Assembly: GCA_947450895.1 (NCBI GenBank)
Contig: CANFWT010000018.1
Coordinates: forward strand, 1-41,762
Length of the DNA: 41,762 nt
Direction of reading: 5' to 3'
Source of the DNA: Comamonadaceae bacterium
Lineage (GTDB): Bacteria; Pseudomonadota; Gammaproteobacteria; Burkholderiales; Burkholderiaceae_C
Below are positions 1-11,731 of this stretch, in pieces (the stretch's first letter is position 1; the number at the start of each line of letters is the position of its first letter). The position numbers and the translations under genes are program-made. Below the pieces are notes generated by a model. It had not been told where the DNA came from. It did no database searches and saw only the letters and a program-made list of their open reading frames with translations.

Positions 1-218
1 AAGCTGGCAACCGTGGGGTTGCCGTAGCGGCCATAGGTGAAGCCTTCTTCCTCGCCTGCAAAGCGGGCCGCAGCCGCACGGGCTGAGGGCTGGACATAGC
101 CGCTGGTCAAATACAGCGCCTCGGAGTTTTCGCCGTACTGGCTGCGCGCCACGGCCTCGCGCACGGCAAGTGTGTCGCGGTGCAGTTGCGTACTGTCGGA
201 TGCTTTCTGATGGGTCAT
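1..218 (-). CDS. metZ: O-succinylhomoserine sulfhydrylase, N-terminal part (runs off the window)
   Basis: The first 72 codons of a PLP-dependent Cys/Met-metabolism enzyme, cut by the window edge. The start is the ATG at 216-218 (MTHQKASDS...). The visible region contains the segments TLAVREAV, SEALYLTSGYV and GFTYGRYGNPTV, which match the N-terminus of MetZ-type O-succinylhomoserine sulfhydrylases. These make homocysteine directly from O-succinylhomoserine and sulfide in the cytoplasm. The gene lies 19 bp downstream of purF on the same strand, an arrangement common in Burkholderiales, so co-transcription is likely. The PLP-binding lysine lies outside the window. Cystathionine gamma-synthase or another close relative cannot be fully excluded from this fragment. 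Confidence 0.85.
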   Translation of the reverse strand, partial: MTHQKASDSTQLHRDTLAVREAVARSQYGENSEALYLTSGYVQPSARAAAARFAGEEEGFTYGRYGNPTVAS

Positions 219-237
219 GGAAGCGATAGGTTTCAAT

Positions 238-1737
<1,500 letters not shown>

Positions 1738-1754
1738 GGTTTTAGTTCACTCGC

Positions 1755-2240
1755 TCAGGGTAAAAATTTTGCAAATTCTGGAGGCAACAATGGCTTTAAA
1801 CCGGTCAGCGCGGCCTCGGCAAGCCGCGGTCCGCGCGCCGCCAGCCACCAATCGGCTTGGCGCAGCGGTGTCATGTGCACCACGACGGTGACAACCAATA
1901 ACAATACCGCACCGCGCGCCGAGCCAAAACCAGCACCCAACACACGGTCAATCGGTCGCAATCCAGCCACCGCCATCGCCTTGTTAATCAGGAATATCGC
2001 CAAGCTCCCCACCAGCAAGGCGGCAAAAAATGCCAGCAAGAAACCGCCCGCATACCGCATGGTTTCGCTGGCACCGCCCATAGGGACCCACTGGGCCACA
2101 GTGGGGGCCATGCGCTGTGCCAGCACAAAAGCCATCACCCAACTCAGCAGCGAAAGCACTTCAGTCACCAAACCCCGCACCACGCCCACGGTTGCAGACA
2201 GTGCGATCACCGCAAGGAAAATCCAATCCAGATCAGCCAC
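1755..2240 (-). CDS. cvpA: CvpA family inner-membrane protein
   Basis: A 161-residue membrane protein with the CvpA N-terminus LDWIFLAVIALSATVGVVRG and four hydrophobic segments (about residues 5-22, 27-45, 60-85 and 100-122). CvpA is named for its requirement in colicin V production. Its molecular activity is not settled. The gene sits directly upstream of purF (17 bp gap) and downstream of the SPOR-domain gene (13 bp gap), the conserved position in Proteobacteria. The start used is GTG at 2238-2240. It places the conserved DLDWIFL segment at the very N-terminus, as in homologues. Confidence 0.92.
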   Translation of the reverse strand: MADLDWIFLAVIALSATVGVVRGLVTEVLSLLSWVMAFVLAQRMAPTVAQWVPMGGASETMRYAGGFLLAFFAALLVGSLAIFLINKAMAVAGLRPIDRVLGAGFGSARGAVLLLVVTVVVHMTPLRQADWWLAARGPRLAEAALTGLKPLLPPEFAKFLP

Positions 2241-2253
2241 GTAGGTCCTGGCT

Positions 2254-3030
2254 TTACAAGGTCAGCACAGAGGCGGGCAGGTTCAACTTCTTGATTTTCT
2301 CGGCTGTTTTTTCTGCCTCCGCCTTGTCTTCCCAGGGGCCAGCGCGCACGCGAATGCGTTTTCCGTCGGGGGTTACCACCACTTGGGTGTAGGTCTTGAT
2401 GCCGGCTTTCTCCAGCGTATTGCGTGCCTCGTGGGCCTTTTGTGCGTCCGCAAACGCACCAACTTGCACCGTGTAGCGGGGAGATACAGGGGCGGGCTTG
2501 GCCGGCTCTTTACCGTCAAGCAGCGCTTGGGCTTTGCTACCCTGCTGCGCCTTTTCTTCGACTTTCGCCGCCGCCTTGGCATCGTTCTTGGGCGTTGGCT
2601 TGGTTTCCGCCTTGGGTTGCGCCGCAGATGCGGCTTTTGCCACAGCGCTGGCGGGGGCGCTGGGCTCAGTACTGGATGCAGCTGTGACCGCAGGCGATGC
2701 CGACGCCGCAAGGTCAGGCGCCGTTGCAGCGCTAGCAACTACGCTGGTCTTAGGCATTTCAGCGGGTTCTGCATGGACCGCGGCACTGGCCGGGGCCGCA
2801 CTCAGTGGTGCAGTTTTCGTCTTGTCGGGGATATCAATGGCAATGTCGACCGCAATCGGGCGTGGCTGGCTGTCAAACAACAGAGGGAAGCCCACCACAC
2901 CCACCAGCACCAAAGCGGCTGCGCCAATCAGACGGTGGCGCGCCCGTTTGCGCAAGGCCTCCAGACTTTCTGGTGCAGCGCTTGGACCAGCCTGCTCGGC
3001 GCCATTTTTGCGGAATTTAAAAAAGGCCAT
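2254..3030 (-). CDS. SPOR-domain membrane protein (DedD-like)
   Basis: A 258-residue bitopic protein. It has a short basic cytoplasmic N-terminus, one transmembrane helix at about residues 34-53 (LIGAAALVLVGVVGFPLLF) and a long Ala/Pro/Lys-rich low-complexity periplasmic linker. A C-terminal SPOR domain follows from about residue 184 (YTVQVGAFADAQKAHEAR ... RVRAGPW). SPOR domains bind denuded septal peptidoglycan, so a division-site role like that of DedD is expected. The gene lies between folC and cvpA, as dedD does in E. coli, which supports the call. The linker is rich in compositional repeats and probably varies between strains. Confidence 0.88.
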   Translation of the reverse strand: MAFFKFRKNGAEQAGPSAAPESLEALRKRARHRLIGAAALVLVGVVGFPLLFDSQPRPIAVDIAIDIPDKTKTAPLSAAPASAAVHAEPAEMPKTSVVASAATAPDLAASASPAVTAASSTEPSAPASAVAKAASAAQPKAETKPTPKNDAKAAAKVEEKAQQGSKAQALLDGKEPAKPAPVSPRYTVQVGAFADAQKAHEARNTLEKAGIKTYTQVVVTPDGKRIRVRAGPWEDKAEAEKTAEKIKKLNLPASVLTL

Positions 3031-3045
3031 AGCGGGGTTAGATCC

Positions 3046-4344
3046 TCAAGAACTCAGGTGCGCGCCCTGCAGCCGGGGCAGGCCTTGCTGCATCACGCCG
3101 CCTACCGTGTAGAACGATCCAAAGACCACAATTCTATCAGCGGGGTCTGCTGCGGCCACGGCGGCAGCCAGGGCGCTGGCCGGGTCTGCGAAGACGGCCG
3201 AGCGGGCCAGCGTCGGGGGATTGTTGGCCTTCCAGCGCGCCTGCAATTCAGCACCGCTGGCAGCACGCGCCGTGGGCAAGTCGGTGAAATACCAGCTGTC
3301 AACGATTGGGTTGATGCGCGTGAGCATGGGCGCCAGGTCTTTGTCTGCCATGGCGCCAAAGACGGCGTGGGTGCATGGGAAATAGCCCATGGCGTCCAGA
3401 TTGGCCGCCAGCGCGGCCACCGAATGGGGGTTGTGCGCTACGTCCAGCACCAGCGTGGGCTGGCCCGCGATGAGTTGGAAACGCCCAGCAAACTCCACAA
3501 AGGCCAGACCGTTGCGGATGGCCTGGGCGGTGACAGGCAGCTTTTCGCGCAGGGCGGTGAGCGCCGCCAACACGCCTGAGGCGTTGACCAGCTGATTGGC
3601 CCCGCGCAGGGCCGGATAGGCCAGCCCACTGTAGCGCCGCCCGCGCCCGGCCCAGTTCCACTGCTGCGGGTCGCCTGAGACGTTGAAATCTTGCCCCACG
3701 CGCCACAGGTCGGCGCCGATGCGCTGCGCGTGGTCCAGCACGCTTTGCGGTGGCACCGGGTCGCTCACCACCACCGGGCGGCCCCCGCGCATGATGCCGG
3801 CCTTTTCCAGGCCAATGGTTTCGCGGTCGTGGCCCAAAAACTCCAGGTGGTCGAGGTCAATGCTGGTGATCACGGCGCAATCCGGGTCGATGATGTTGAC
3901 CGCGTCCAGCCGCCCGCCCAGGCCCACTTCCAGAATCACCACATCCAGCGGCGTGCGCGAGATCACGTCCAGAATGGCCAGGGTAGAAAATTCAAAATAA
4001 GTGAGCGACACCGCGTCCCCCCGGGTGCGCGCAGCCTCCACTGCGGCAAACCCGGCAACCAAGACGTCGGCTTGCACCGGCTGGCCCTGCAAACGCAGGC
4101 GTTCTTCAAAATGCACCAGGTGCGGGGAGGAATACACGGCGGTGCGGTAACCGGCCTGCAACAAGATGGATTCGAGCATGGCGCAGGTCGAACCCTTGCC
4201 GTTGGTGCCCGCCACCGTGATGACCGGGCAATGCAGCGCCAGCCCCATGCGGGCGGCTACTTCGCGCACCCGGTCTAGCCCCATGTCGATGTTTTTCGGG
4301 TGCAATTGCTCGCAGTAGGCCAGCCAGTCGTTCAGATTTTTCAT
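3046..4344 (-). CDS. folC: Bifunctional folylpolyglutamate synthase / dihydrofolate synthase
   Basis: A Mur-ligase-family enzyme that adds glutamate to dihydropteroate and then to folates. The ATP-binding P-loop is TVAGTNGKGST (about residues 43-53), followed by the FolC segments YSSPHLVHFEERLR, EVGLGGRLDAVN and DHLEFLG. The chosen start is the ATG at 4342-4344 (MKNLNDWLAYCEQLHP), giving 432 residues, the usual FolC length. The frame is open upstream as far as a GTG at 4467 (473 codons) and includes an ATG at 4413. Those starts would run into the divergent gene that begins at 4424 and add an unconserved extension. It is followed after 15 bp by the SPOR-domain gene. Confidence 0.93.
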   Translation of the reverse strand: MKNLNDWLAYCEQLHPKNIDMGLDRVREVAARMGLALHCPVITVAGTNGKGSTCAMLESILLQAGYRTAVYSSPHLVHFEERLRLQGQPVQADVLVAGFAAVEAARTRGDAVSLTYFEFSTLAILDVISRTPLDVVILEVGLGGRLDAVNIIDPDCAVITSIDLDHLEFLGHDRETIGLEKAGIMRGGRPVVVSDPVPPQSVLDHAQRIGADLWRVGQDFNVSGDPQQWNWAGRGRRYSGLAYPALRGANQLVNASGVLAALTALREKLPVTAQAIRNGLAFVEFAGRFQLIAGQPTLVLDVAHNPHSVAALAANLDAMGYFPCTHAVFGAMADKDLAPMLTRINPIVDSWYFTDLPTARAASGAELQARWKANNPPTLARSAVFADPASALAAAVAAADPADRIVVFGSFYTVGGVMQQGLPRLQGAHLSS

Positions 4345-4423
4345 ATACCCCGCATTGTCGCGCAGCGCTTGCCGGGGCGTTGGCACGGTCCAGTCCCGGC
4401 GCGCCAGTGGCATGATGCCGGTC

Positions 4424-4825
4424 ATGTCCAATATCCACCCAAAAACCACTGTGAAACCAAGCGCCACTGTTTACGGCATTCCCAACTGCGACACCGTCAA
4501 AAAAGCGCGCGACTGGCTCAGCGCCGCCGATGTGGACTTCCAGTTCCACGATTTCAAAAAAGCGGGTGTGCCCGAGGCTGACCTGGCAGATTGGCTGCAG
4601 GCGCTGGGCTGGGAAGCGCTGGTTAACCGCAAGGGCACCACCTGGCGCAAGCTCGACCCGGCCTTGCAAGCCGCCACCCAAGACGCATCCAGCGCCACCG
4701 CGCTGATGCGCGCCCACCCCAGCGTCATTAAACGCCCCGTGGTGCGCTGGCCTGACGGCCGCGTGAGCGTAGGCTTTAGTCCGACGCAATTTACCGCATT
4801 GAAAGGCCCAACCACCAGCGATTGA
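4424..4825 (+). CDS. ArsC/Spx-fold protein (YffB-like)
   Basis: A 133-residue thioredoxin-fold protein of the ArsC/Spx superfamily. It has the motif YGIPNCDTVKKARDWL near the N-terminus, with a single Cys in place of CxxC, then DFQFHDFKKAGV and the C-terminal SVIKRPVV segment with the family Arg. These features match the YffB/Spx-related group of unknown function rather than true arsenate reductases, which sit in ars operons. The start is the ATG at 4424 (MSNIHPKTT). The frame extends upstream to 4355 but would then overlap the folC promoter region. It diverges from folC across 79 bp. Confidence 0.85.
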   Translation: MSNIHPKTTVKPSATVYGIPNCDTVKKARDWLSAADVDFQFHDFKKAGVPEADLADWLQALGWEALVNRKGTTWRKLDPALQAATQDASSATALMRAHPSVIKRPVVRWPDGRVSVGFSPTQFTALKGPTTSD

Positions 4826-5001
4826 GGCGCGCTTGGGAGCGGCTTGACGCGCGGTGCTGACCTAAAATGCCACTTGCACTGCGCTGCGGGACCCAAAACC
4901 GGCTTTGCGGGTCGCGTTAAAACGTACCCATTGCAAACCACGCCCCTGCCGGTAGAGTGCCCCCTGACAGCCGATCCTCCCAAATATTGAACCAGCCCAC
5001 C

Positions 5002-5319
5002 ATGACCACCTCCCATATCCAAGGCGTCACCGTCGCCACCCAAGCCAGCGTTTACTTTGATGGCAAGTGCATCAGCCACAGCCTCACCATGCCCGACGGC
5101 AGCAAAAAATCGGTTGGCGTGGTCTTGCCCGCCGAGCTGACCTTTGGCACCGCAGCGCCTGAAGTCATGGAATGCGTGGCCGGCAGCTGCGCGTATTTGC
5201 TGGCAGGCCAAACCGAATGGCAAAGCGTCGGTGCGGGCCAAAGCTTTAGCGTGCTGGGCGACAGCAAATTCCAAATCCGCGTGACCGAGGCCTTTCACTA
5301 CATTTGCCACTACGCTTAA
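5002..5319 (+). CDS. ppnP: Pyrimidine/purine nucleoside phosphorylase (PpnP)
   Basis: A 105-residue single-domain cupin of the former DUF1255/YaiE family. It contains YFDGKCISHSLTMPDGSKKSVGVVLP and ends GDSKFQIRV..FHYICHY, both characteristic of the family. PpnP phosphorolyses several purine and pyrimidine nucleosides to free base and ribose-1-phosphate in the cytoplasm. The ATG at 5002 gives the family length. The upstream in-frame extension (to 4957) lacks conservation. The 176-bp spacer from the previous gene holds no further gene I can recognise. argG follows 60 bp downstream. Confidence 0.9.
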   Translation: MTTSHIQGVTVATQASVYFDGKCISHSLTMPDGSKKSVGVVLPAELTFGTAAPEVMECVAGSCAYLLAGQTEWQSVGAGQSFSVLGDSKFQIRVTEAFHYICHYA

Positions 5320-6711
<1,392 letters not shown>

Positions 6712-6772
6712 GCGCAACTTGACGTCGGCGACCACCACCGCCAAACCCGGCGCCAGTGCCCTGGCGCGGACG

Positions 6773-8245
6773 ATGTGGCTTTTGTTTCTGCCCTCCGCCT
6801 TGGCTTTGGCCGCGTTGCTCGCATTGGTGTGGAACCAGCACCAAACCCTGCGGACGTACGCGACGCGGGCGGGCACAAACAGCGCCGCTTTGGCCACTGT
6901 GCCTGAAGCGCTATGGGCCGAACTGCTGTCCCAGAACCAAAAAATCGCTGGTCTGAGCCTTGTGCTGCTGCTGCTATTGGCGGCACTGGCATGGGCCTTG
7001 CGCAAACACTACCGCAGGCAAGCCAGAGCGCAGGCAAAGTCGCTCGCCCTGAACGCGCATTTTCAGGCGACCCAGGTACTGGCTGAGCGGGCCAACCGCA
7101 GCAAAAGTCTGTTTTTGGCCAATATGAGCCATGAGCTGCGCACCCCCTTTAACGGTATTTTGGGCATGCTCAGCCTGCTGGGCGGCACTGGGCTGAACGC
7201 GCAGCAGGCCGATTACGTCAAGACCGCCAACGCCTCGGCCAGCCACCTGCTCAACGTGCTCAACGACATCCTGGACGTCTCTGCGCTAGAAGAAGGCAAG
7301 ATCACGCTGCATGCGCGCCCCGAAAACCTGCCCCAGTTGCTCCAAGACATTGCGCACGTGATGCGCCCGCAAGCAGAGGCAAAACAACTGGAGTTTTCCT
7401 TCCGCGTCAGCCCCGATATTCCTACCTGGGTGTTGATAGACAGCACGCGGTTCAAGCAAATCCTGTTCAACCTCCTGAACAACGCCATCAAGTTCACCGC
7501 CCACGGATCGGTCGCCGTGTCCGTGCGCAGGGCCTTGGTGGGTACTGCAGCCCAAGCCCCTGGCGCTGCAACGGTGCTGTTTTTTGATGTCGATGACACC
7601 GGGATCGGCATCGACGGACCAGCGCTCGATGGCCTGTTCCAACGCTTTCACCAAGTCGACAGCGGAGTGGCGCGCCAGTTTGGTGGCTCAGGCCTGGGCT
7701 TGGAGATATCGCAGTCTTTGGCGCGCCTGATGGGCGGCGAAATTGACGTGCGCAGCACGCTCGGTGTGGGCTCGTGCTTCACGCTGGAGCTGCCGCTCAC
7801 GCTGTGCGAGGCTCCGCCTGCCACCGCCACCGCCAATAGGGCGGCGCCCGACACAAAAGCCCAGGCACCTCGGCGCATTCTGGTGGCAGAAGACAACCCG
7901 GTCAACCGCAAGTTTGTCGGCATATTGCTCGACCGCATGGGCTACCAGACTACGTTCTGTGAAGACGGGCAACAAGCCCTTGACCGTGTTCGCACAGGGG
8001 CGTTCGACCTTGTGCTGATGGACTTGCATATGCCGGTGATGGACGGTCTGGCCGCCACGCGGGCCATACGCGCACTGGGCGGCGCCTTCAGGCACTTGCC
8101 TATCATCGCGCTCACCGCCGATGCCATGGCCGGCGCCCAAGAAGAAGCGCTGGCTGCAGGCGTCAACTTTTTCGTGACCAAACCTGTGCAAATGGTGCGG
8201 CTCCAAGAGGCCATAGCCCTCGCCCTGACGCCAGCGCGGGCCTGA
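6773..8245 (+). CDS. Hybrid sensor histidine kinase with C-terminal receiver
   Basis: A 490-residue membrane kinase. Two transmembrane helices (about 1-20 and 57-76) flank a periplasmic loop of only about 36 residues. The cytoplasmic HisKA domain has the H-box [12 protein letters not shown] (His120) and the HATPase domain has LLNNAIKFT (Asn237), DDTGIGID and [11 protein letters not shown] linker leads to a receiver domain with [11 protein letters not shown], phospho-acceptor Asp417 in [13 protein letters not shown] and Lys470 in VTKP. There is no DNA-binding output domain and no neighbouring response regulator, so partner and signal are unknown. The ATG at 6773 begins directly at the first helix. 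A TTG at 6719 is in frame and could add 18 residues. Confidence 0.88.
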   Translation: MWLLFLPSALALAALLALVWNQHQTLRTYATRAGTNSAALATVPEALWAELLSQNQKIAGLSLVLLLLLAALAWALRKHYRRQARAQAKSLALNAHFQATQVLAERANRSKSLFLANMSHELRTPFNGILGMLSLLGGTGLNAQQADYVKTANASASHLLNVLNDILDVSALEEGKITLHARPENLPQLLQDIAHVMRPQAEAKQLEFSFRVSPDIPTWVLIDSTRFKQILFNLLNNAIKFTAHGSVAVSVRRALVGTAAQAPGAATVLFFDVDDTGIGIDGPALDGLFQRFHQVDSGVARQFGGSGLGLEISQSLARLMGGEIDVRSTLGVGSCFTLELPLTLCEAPPATATANRAAPDTKAQAPRRILVAEDNPVNRKFVGILLDRMGYQTTFCEDGQQALDRVRTGAFDLVLMDLHMPVMDGLAATRAIRALGGAFRHLPIIALTADAMAGAQEEALAAGVNFFVTKPVQMVRLQEAIALALTPARA

Positions 8246-8255
8246 TTGCTTGCCC

Positions 8256-8271
8256 GCAGGGCGCGCCCTGC
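8256..8271. repeat. Perfect 16-bp GC palindrome between convergent genes
   Basis: GCAGGGCG followed directly by its reverse complement CGCCCTGC, lying in the gap between the convergent histidine kinase and NDUFA9-like genes. It could form a 6-bp hairpin with a GCGC loop and help end transcription from both sides. There is no T-run on either side, so it is not a classical intrinsic terminator. Confidence 0.4.
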
Positions 8272-8272
8272 A

Positions 8273-9292
8273 CTAGCGGATACGCCGGCGCAGGCCCAAC
8301 AAACCTGTTTGCGATCTGTCTGCCACCAGGTACTGCGGCGCAATGGCTGCCAAAGCAGTCGGCGTGACCCCCAAGTCCGTCAGGCCCCGAAACTGCGCCG
8401 TGGCCACATTATCAACCTGCATCGAATCCAGGTTGTCCCCGCTCATCAGCGGCTTGCCCGGCATCAGCCCCAACATCGCCGCCTGCACCTTCCCCATCCA
8501 GCGCGGCAAACCAATCACCGGGCGGCCACGCCCGCCAGCCACGCCGCTCAGACGCGCAGCGAGTTGCACCAGCTCACGCAGCCGGTACACCTGGGGACCG
8601 ACCAACTCATAAACCTCCCAGCGTGGCGGACCCGAGAGCCCGCGCAGCACGCTTTGCACCACCGCAGCGGCCACGTCTTCCACCCACACCGGCTGAAACT
8701 TGGCATCCGCCCCGGCCAGGGGCATCACCGGAAACCACTTTTGCAGCTTGGCAAACACGTTCAAGAACTGGTCTTGCGCGCCAAAGATCACGCTGGGGCG
8801 CAACACCGTCAGGCCCGTGTGGGGCACCGCTGCCAGCGCGTCAGCGGCCTTGTCCTGCGGCCAACCCAGGCCACGCATCAGCGCCGCCTCGCCCTCCCCT
8901 TTGCTGCGCAGGTAGTTGGACACGCAGGCCTGCGGCTTTTGATGGTCCGTGCCCAAGGCGCTGACATGCACCAGTTGGCGCACACCCTGGGCCACGCAGG
9001 CACGGGCGATTTTTTCAGGCAGCGCGCGGTGCACCCACTCGAACGCGGCGGGCGAGCCGTGCAGGATGGCCACCAGATTGACCACCGCATCCACGCCGTC
9101 CATGGCCTGGGTGAGTGCGGCTTCGTCATGGACATCACATTCCAGCACGGTGAGCGCGGGCAAATGCAAGATTTTGCGGGCGTTCACCGCGCGCCGGGTG
9201 GGCACGGTCACGCGCAGGCCCGCGCGAATCAGCTTTTCACACACATGGGCGCCGACAAAGCCGGTGCCGCCAAGAACCAATACGTTTTTCAT
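8273..9292 (-). CDS. NDUFA9-like extended SDR, NAD(P)-binding protein
   Basis: A 339-residue atypical extended short-chain dehydrogenase related to the NDUFA9 accessory subunit of respiratory complex I. The N-terminal Rossmann motif is VLVLGGTGFVGAHV (glycines at about 8-14). Other segments are VVNLVAILHG, QLVHVSALGTDHQ, NYLRSKGEGE (YxxxK) and LRPSVIFGAQDQFLN, the last typical of this group. In bacteria such proteins are stand-alone, and their link to complex I or quinone metabolism is by homology only. It ends 27 bp from the convergent kinase gene and lies 57 bp downstream of murB on the same strand. Catalysis has not been shown for close relatives that I can name. Confidence 0.85.
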   Translation of the reverse strand: MKNVLVLGGTGFVGAHVCEKLIRAGLRVTVPTRRAVNARKILHLPALTVLECDVHDEAALTQAMDGVDAVVNLVAILHGSPAAFEWVHRALPEKIARACVAQGVRQLVHVSALGTDHQKPQACVSNYLRSKGEGEAALMRGLGWPQDKAADALAAVPHTGLTVLRPSVIFGAQDQFLNVFAKLQKWFPVMPLAGADAKFQPVWVEDVAAAVVQSVLRGLSGPPRWEVYELVGPQVYRLRELVQLAARLSGVAGGRGRPVIGLPRWMGKVQAAMLGLMPGKPLMSGDNLDSMQVDNVATAQFRGLTDLGVTPTALAAIAPQYLVADRSQTGLLGLRRRIR

Positions 9293-9349
9293 GTCTTCGA
9301 CTGTAGATGTGAATGAATAGGCGAATTCGTGCGCCGGGTCACGTGGGCT

Positions 9350-10405
9350 TCAAAGCACCACCGGTTCGGTTTCCAGGCGCAGCCCAAAGCGCTCGTAAAC
9401 GCTGGTCTGAATAGAACGCGCCAGCGTCATCACTTCGCCGCCGGTGGCGCCCGGCGCTTCCAAAGATGGACCCCGGTTCACCAAGACCAGCGCCTGCTTC
9501 TCGAACACCCCGGCCTGGCCAATCGACTTGCCACGCCAGCCGCAGGCGTCTATCAGCCAGCCCGCCGCCAGCTTGAAGCTGCCGTCGGCCAGCTTGTAGT
9601 GCACCACCTTGGGGTCGCGCGCAATGATGTCGGCGCATTGTTCGGCGCTTACGGTCGGGTTTTTGAAGAAGCTGCCGGCGTTGCCAATCACCGCCGGGTC
9701 GGGCAGCTTGGCGCGCCTGATCTGGCAAATCCAGTCAAACAACTGGCGCGCCGTGGGCTGCACGCCGGCGTGCTGGGCCTGCATTTTTTCCAGGTCGGCG
9801 TAGCCCAGCACCGGCTTCCAGGCTTTGGGCAGGGCAAAGCGCACGCGCAAGATCAGCGCCCGGTCTTTCAGGCCCAGGCCTTTGTCACCCGCCGCGTGTT
9901 TGAACACCGAGTCGCGGTAGCCAAAGCCGCATTGCGCGGCGTCCAGGGTAAACATCTGCCCGGTTTGCAGATCTATGGCGTCCAGGGAATCAAAGCGGTC
10001 TTGCAACTCCACGCCGTACGCGCCTATGTTTTGCACCGGGGTGGCTCCCACCGTGCCGGGAATAAGCGCCAGGTTTTCCAGCCCAGGCAGGCCCTGGTCC
10101 AGCGTCCAGGCCACAAAGTCGTGCCAGTTTTCGCCGGCACCGGCTTCCACGATGTAGTGCTTGGGCGTCTCGCGCAGCAGCGTGCGGCCCATGATTTCTA
10201 CCTTGAGCACCAGCGGCTTCACGTCGCCGGTCAGCACCAGGTTGCTGCCGCCGCCCAGCACAAACTTCGGGCTCTGCCGCCATTGGGCGTCGGCGCACAC
10301 GGCTTGGGCGTCGGCCTCGGTGCGAATGCGCAGCAGCGCGTGGGCCTTGGCCACGATATGGAAGGTGTTGAGCGCCTGCAGGGCTACGTTTTTCTCGACT
10401 AACAT
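9350..10405 (-). CDS. murB: UDP-N-acetylenolpyruvoylglucosamine reductase
   Basis: A 351-residue FAD enzyme of peptidoglycan precursor synthesis. It reduces UDP-GlcNAc-enolpyruvate to UDP-MurNAc with NADPH. The FAD-binding region contains [28 protein letters not shown] and the QNIGAYGVE loop. The proton-donor serine is in [10 protein letters not shown] and the conserved Glu is near the C-terminus in RLETEPVVL. The length and Tyr loop fit the type I enzyme, as in E. coli. The start is the ATG at 10403-10405 ([15 protein letters not shown]). The open frame runs upstream to 10609 but that part is antisense to yajQ. It diverges from yajQ over 61 bp. Confidence 0.95.
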   Translation of the reverse strand: MLVEKNVALQALNTFHIVAKAHALLRIRTEADAQAVCADAQWRQSPKFVLGGGSNLVLTGDVKPLVLKVEIMGRTLLRETPKHYIVEAGAGENWHDFVAWTLDQGLPGLENLALIPGTVGATPVQNIGAYGVELQDRFDSLDAIDLQTGQMFTLDAAQCGFGYRDSVFKHAAGDKGLGLKDRALILRVRFALPKAWKPVLGYADLEKMQAQHAGVQPTARQLFDWICQIRRAKLPDPAVIGNAGSFFKNPTVSAEQCADIIARDPKVVHYKLADGSFKLAAGWLIDACGWRGKSIGQAGVFEKQALVLVNRGPSLEAPGATGGEVMTLARSIQTSVYERFGLRLETEPVVL

Positions 10406-10466
10406 GCCGGGATTGTCGCACCCGCACCCGGCGTGCTGCCCCCTAGTTAGACGCGAGAACCCCGCC

Positions 10467-10952
10467 ATGCCCTCTTTTGACACTGTCTGCGAAGCCAACC
10501 TGGTCGATGTAAAAAACGGCGTAGAAAACACCGTGAAAGAAATCACCACCCGCTTTGACTTCAAAGGCACCTCTGCCAGCATTGAGATCAAAGACAAAGA
10601 AATCACCATGGTCGGCGACGCCGAGTTTCAGTTGGCGCAAATTGAAGACGTGCTGCGCAACAAGCTGACCAAGCGCAATGTGGACGTTCGCTTTTTGGAC
10701 CTGGGCGACGTGCAAAAAATGGGTGGCGACAAGGTCAAGCAGGTGATTACCGTGCGCAACGGCATTGAGGCCGAACTGGGCAAAAAAATCCAGCGCATCC
10801 TGAAAGACAGCAAACTCAAGGTGCAAGGCGCCATCCAGGGCGACTCGGTGCGGGTGACTGGCGCCAAGCGCGACGACCTGCAAACCGCCATGGCGCTGCT
10901 GAAAAAAGAAATCACCGATATTCCGCTGAGTTTCAACAACTTTCGCGACTAA
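10467..10952 (+). CDS. yajQ: YajQ family nucleotide/c-di-GMP-binding protein
   Basis: A 161-residue protein with the family N-terminus [21 protein letters not shown]. The remainder is the duplicated ferredoxin-like fold ([40 protein letters not shown]) and the C-terminal segment [15 protein letters not shown]. YajQ homologues in Xanthomonas and Pseudomonas bind cyclic di-GMP. Others were described as tRNA/nucleotide binding, so the role here is open. The start is the ATG at 10467; the open frame upstream is antisense to murB. The gene converges on plsY, with a hairpin between them. Confidence 0.95.
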   Translation: MPSFDTVCEANLVDVKNGVENTVKEITTRFDFKGTSASIEIKDKEITMVGDAEFQLAQIEDVLRNKLTKRNVDVRFLDLGDVQKMGGDKVKQVITVRNGIEAELGKKIQRILKDSKLKVQGAIQGDSVRVTGAKRDDLQTAMALLKKEITDIPLSFNNFRD

Positions 10953-11007
10953 CTTTCATGATGGTGCCCGGCGCACTCCATCAGAAAAGTTCTTTCCCCT
11001 CAGACAC

Positions 11008-11034
11008 CGCTACAGGCGGTGCAAGCCTGTAGCG
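11008..11034. terminator. Hairpin between convergent yajQ and plsY
   Basis: A perfect 9-bp stem (CGCTACAGG pairing with CCTGTAGCG) with a 9-nt loop, ending 2 bp from the plsY stop. On the plus strand it is followed by CTTATTTCTTG, a weak T-rich tail, so it may end yajQ transcripts. A tail for plsY transcripts is less clear. Confidence 0.55.
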
Positions 11035-11035
11035 C

Positions 11036-11680
11036 TTATTTCTTGCCGATTTTCGATTCCGTGCCTTTGACCAGGCGAGACAGGTTTTCGGCATGGCGCC
11101 AGATCAGCAGGCCGCTGATTACCACCAAAGCCACAACAACTTGGTTGTTAGCGCGCCAGACCACACCATCGCCCAGCACGTAGTACACCGGCACAAACAC
11201 CGCTGCCACCAGCGCCGCCAGCGACGAGTAACGAAAAAAGAAGGCAATCAGCAACCAAGTGACGCCCGTGGCCGCGCCCAACACCGGGTTGACGGCCAGC
11301 ACCACGCCCAGCGCCGTGGCCACACCCTTGCCGCCCACAAAGCGGAAAAACACCGGGTACAAATGGCCCAAAAACGCCGCCAACCCCACCAGCGCCACGC
11401 TGCCCGCCTCCAGCCCATAAGCCGCGCCCCAGGTTTGCACCGCCGCCACCGGTAGCCAGCCCTTGAAGGCATCCAGCAACAAGGTCAGCACTGCTGCCAT
11501 CTTGTTGCCCGAGCGCAGCACATTGGTGGCGCCGGGGTTTTTGCTGCCGTAGCTGCGCGGGTCGTTGAGTCCCATGGCGTGGCTGACGATCACGGCAAAC
11601 GACAGAGAGCCGATCAGGTACGCCGCCACGGTGGCCAAAGCTGGCAAAAACGGGGCAAAAAGGGGGTTGATCGTGTCCAA
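11036..11680 (-). CDS. plsY: Acyl-phosphate:glycerol-3-phosphate acyltransferase
   Basis: A 214-residue integral membrane enzyme that transfers the acyl group of acyl-phosphate to the sn-1 position of glycerol-3-phosphate, starting phospholipid synthesis. It shows the PlsY motifs [28 protein letters not shown] and [12 protein letters not shown], and about five transmembrane segments. The start is TTG at 11678-11680 (MDTINPLF). It is supported by a strong AAGGAG eight bases upstream and by the family N-terminus. The C-terminus ends in basic residues (ESKIGKK). The gene follows ybaK by 51 bp and converges on yajQ. Confidence 0.95.
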   Translation of the reverse strand: MDTINPLFAPFLPALATVAAYLIGSLSFAVIVSHAMGLNDPRSYGSKNPGATNVLRSGNKMAAVLTLLLDAFKGWLPVAAVQTWGAAYGLEAGSVALVGLAAFLGHLYPVFFRFVGGKGVATALGVVLAVNPVLGAATGVTWLLIAFFFRYSSLAALVAAVFVPVYYVLGDGVVWRANNQVVVALVVISGLLIWRHAENLSRLVKGTESKIGKK

Positions 11681-11731
11681 GAAGTAGTCTCCTTATAGTT
11701 GTTAGCACCGCCGCAGGTGTTGCGCTGGGCG

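Noticed and set aside
4424..4825. Arsenate reductase
   Set aside because: No ars genes nearby and the sequence fits the YffB/Spx-related branch of the fold.
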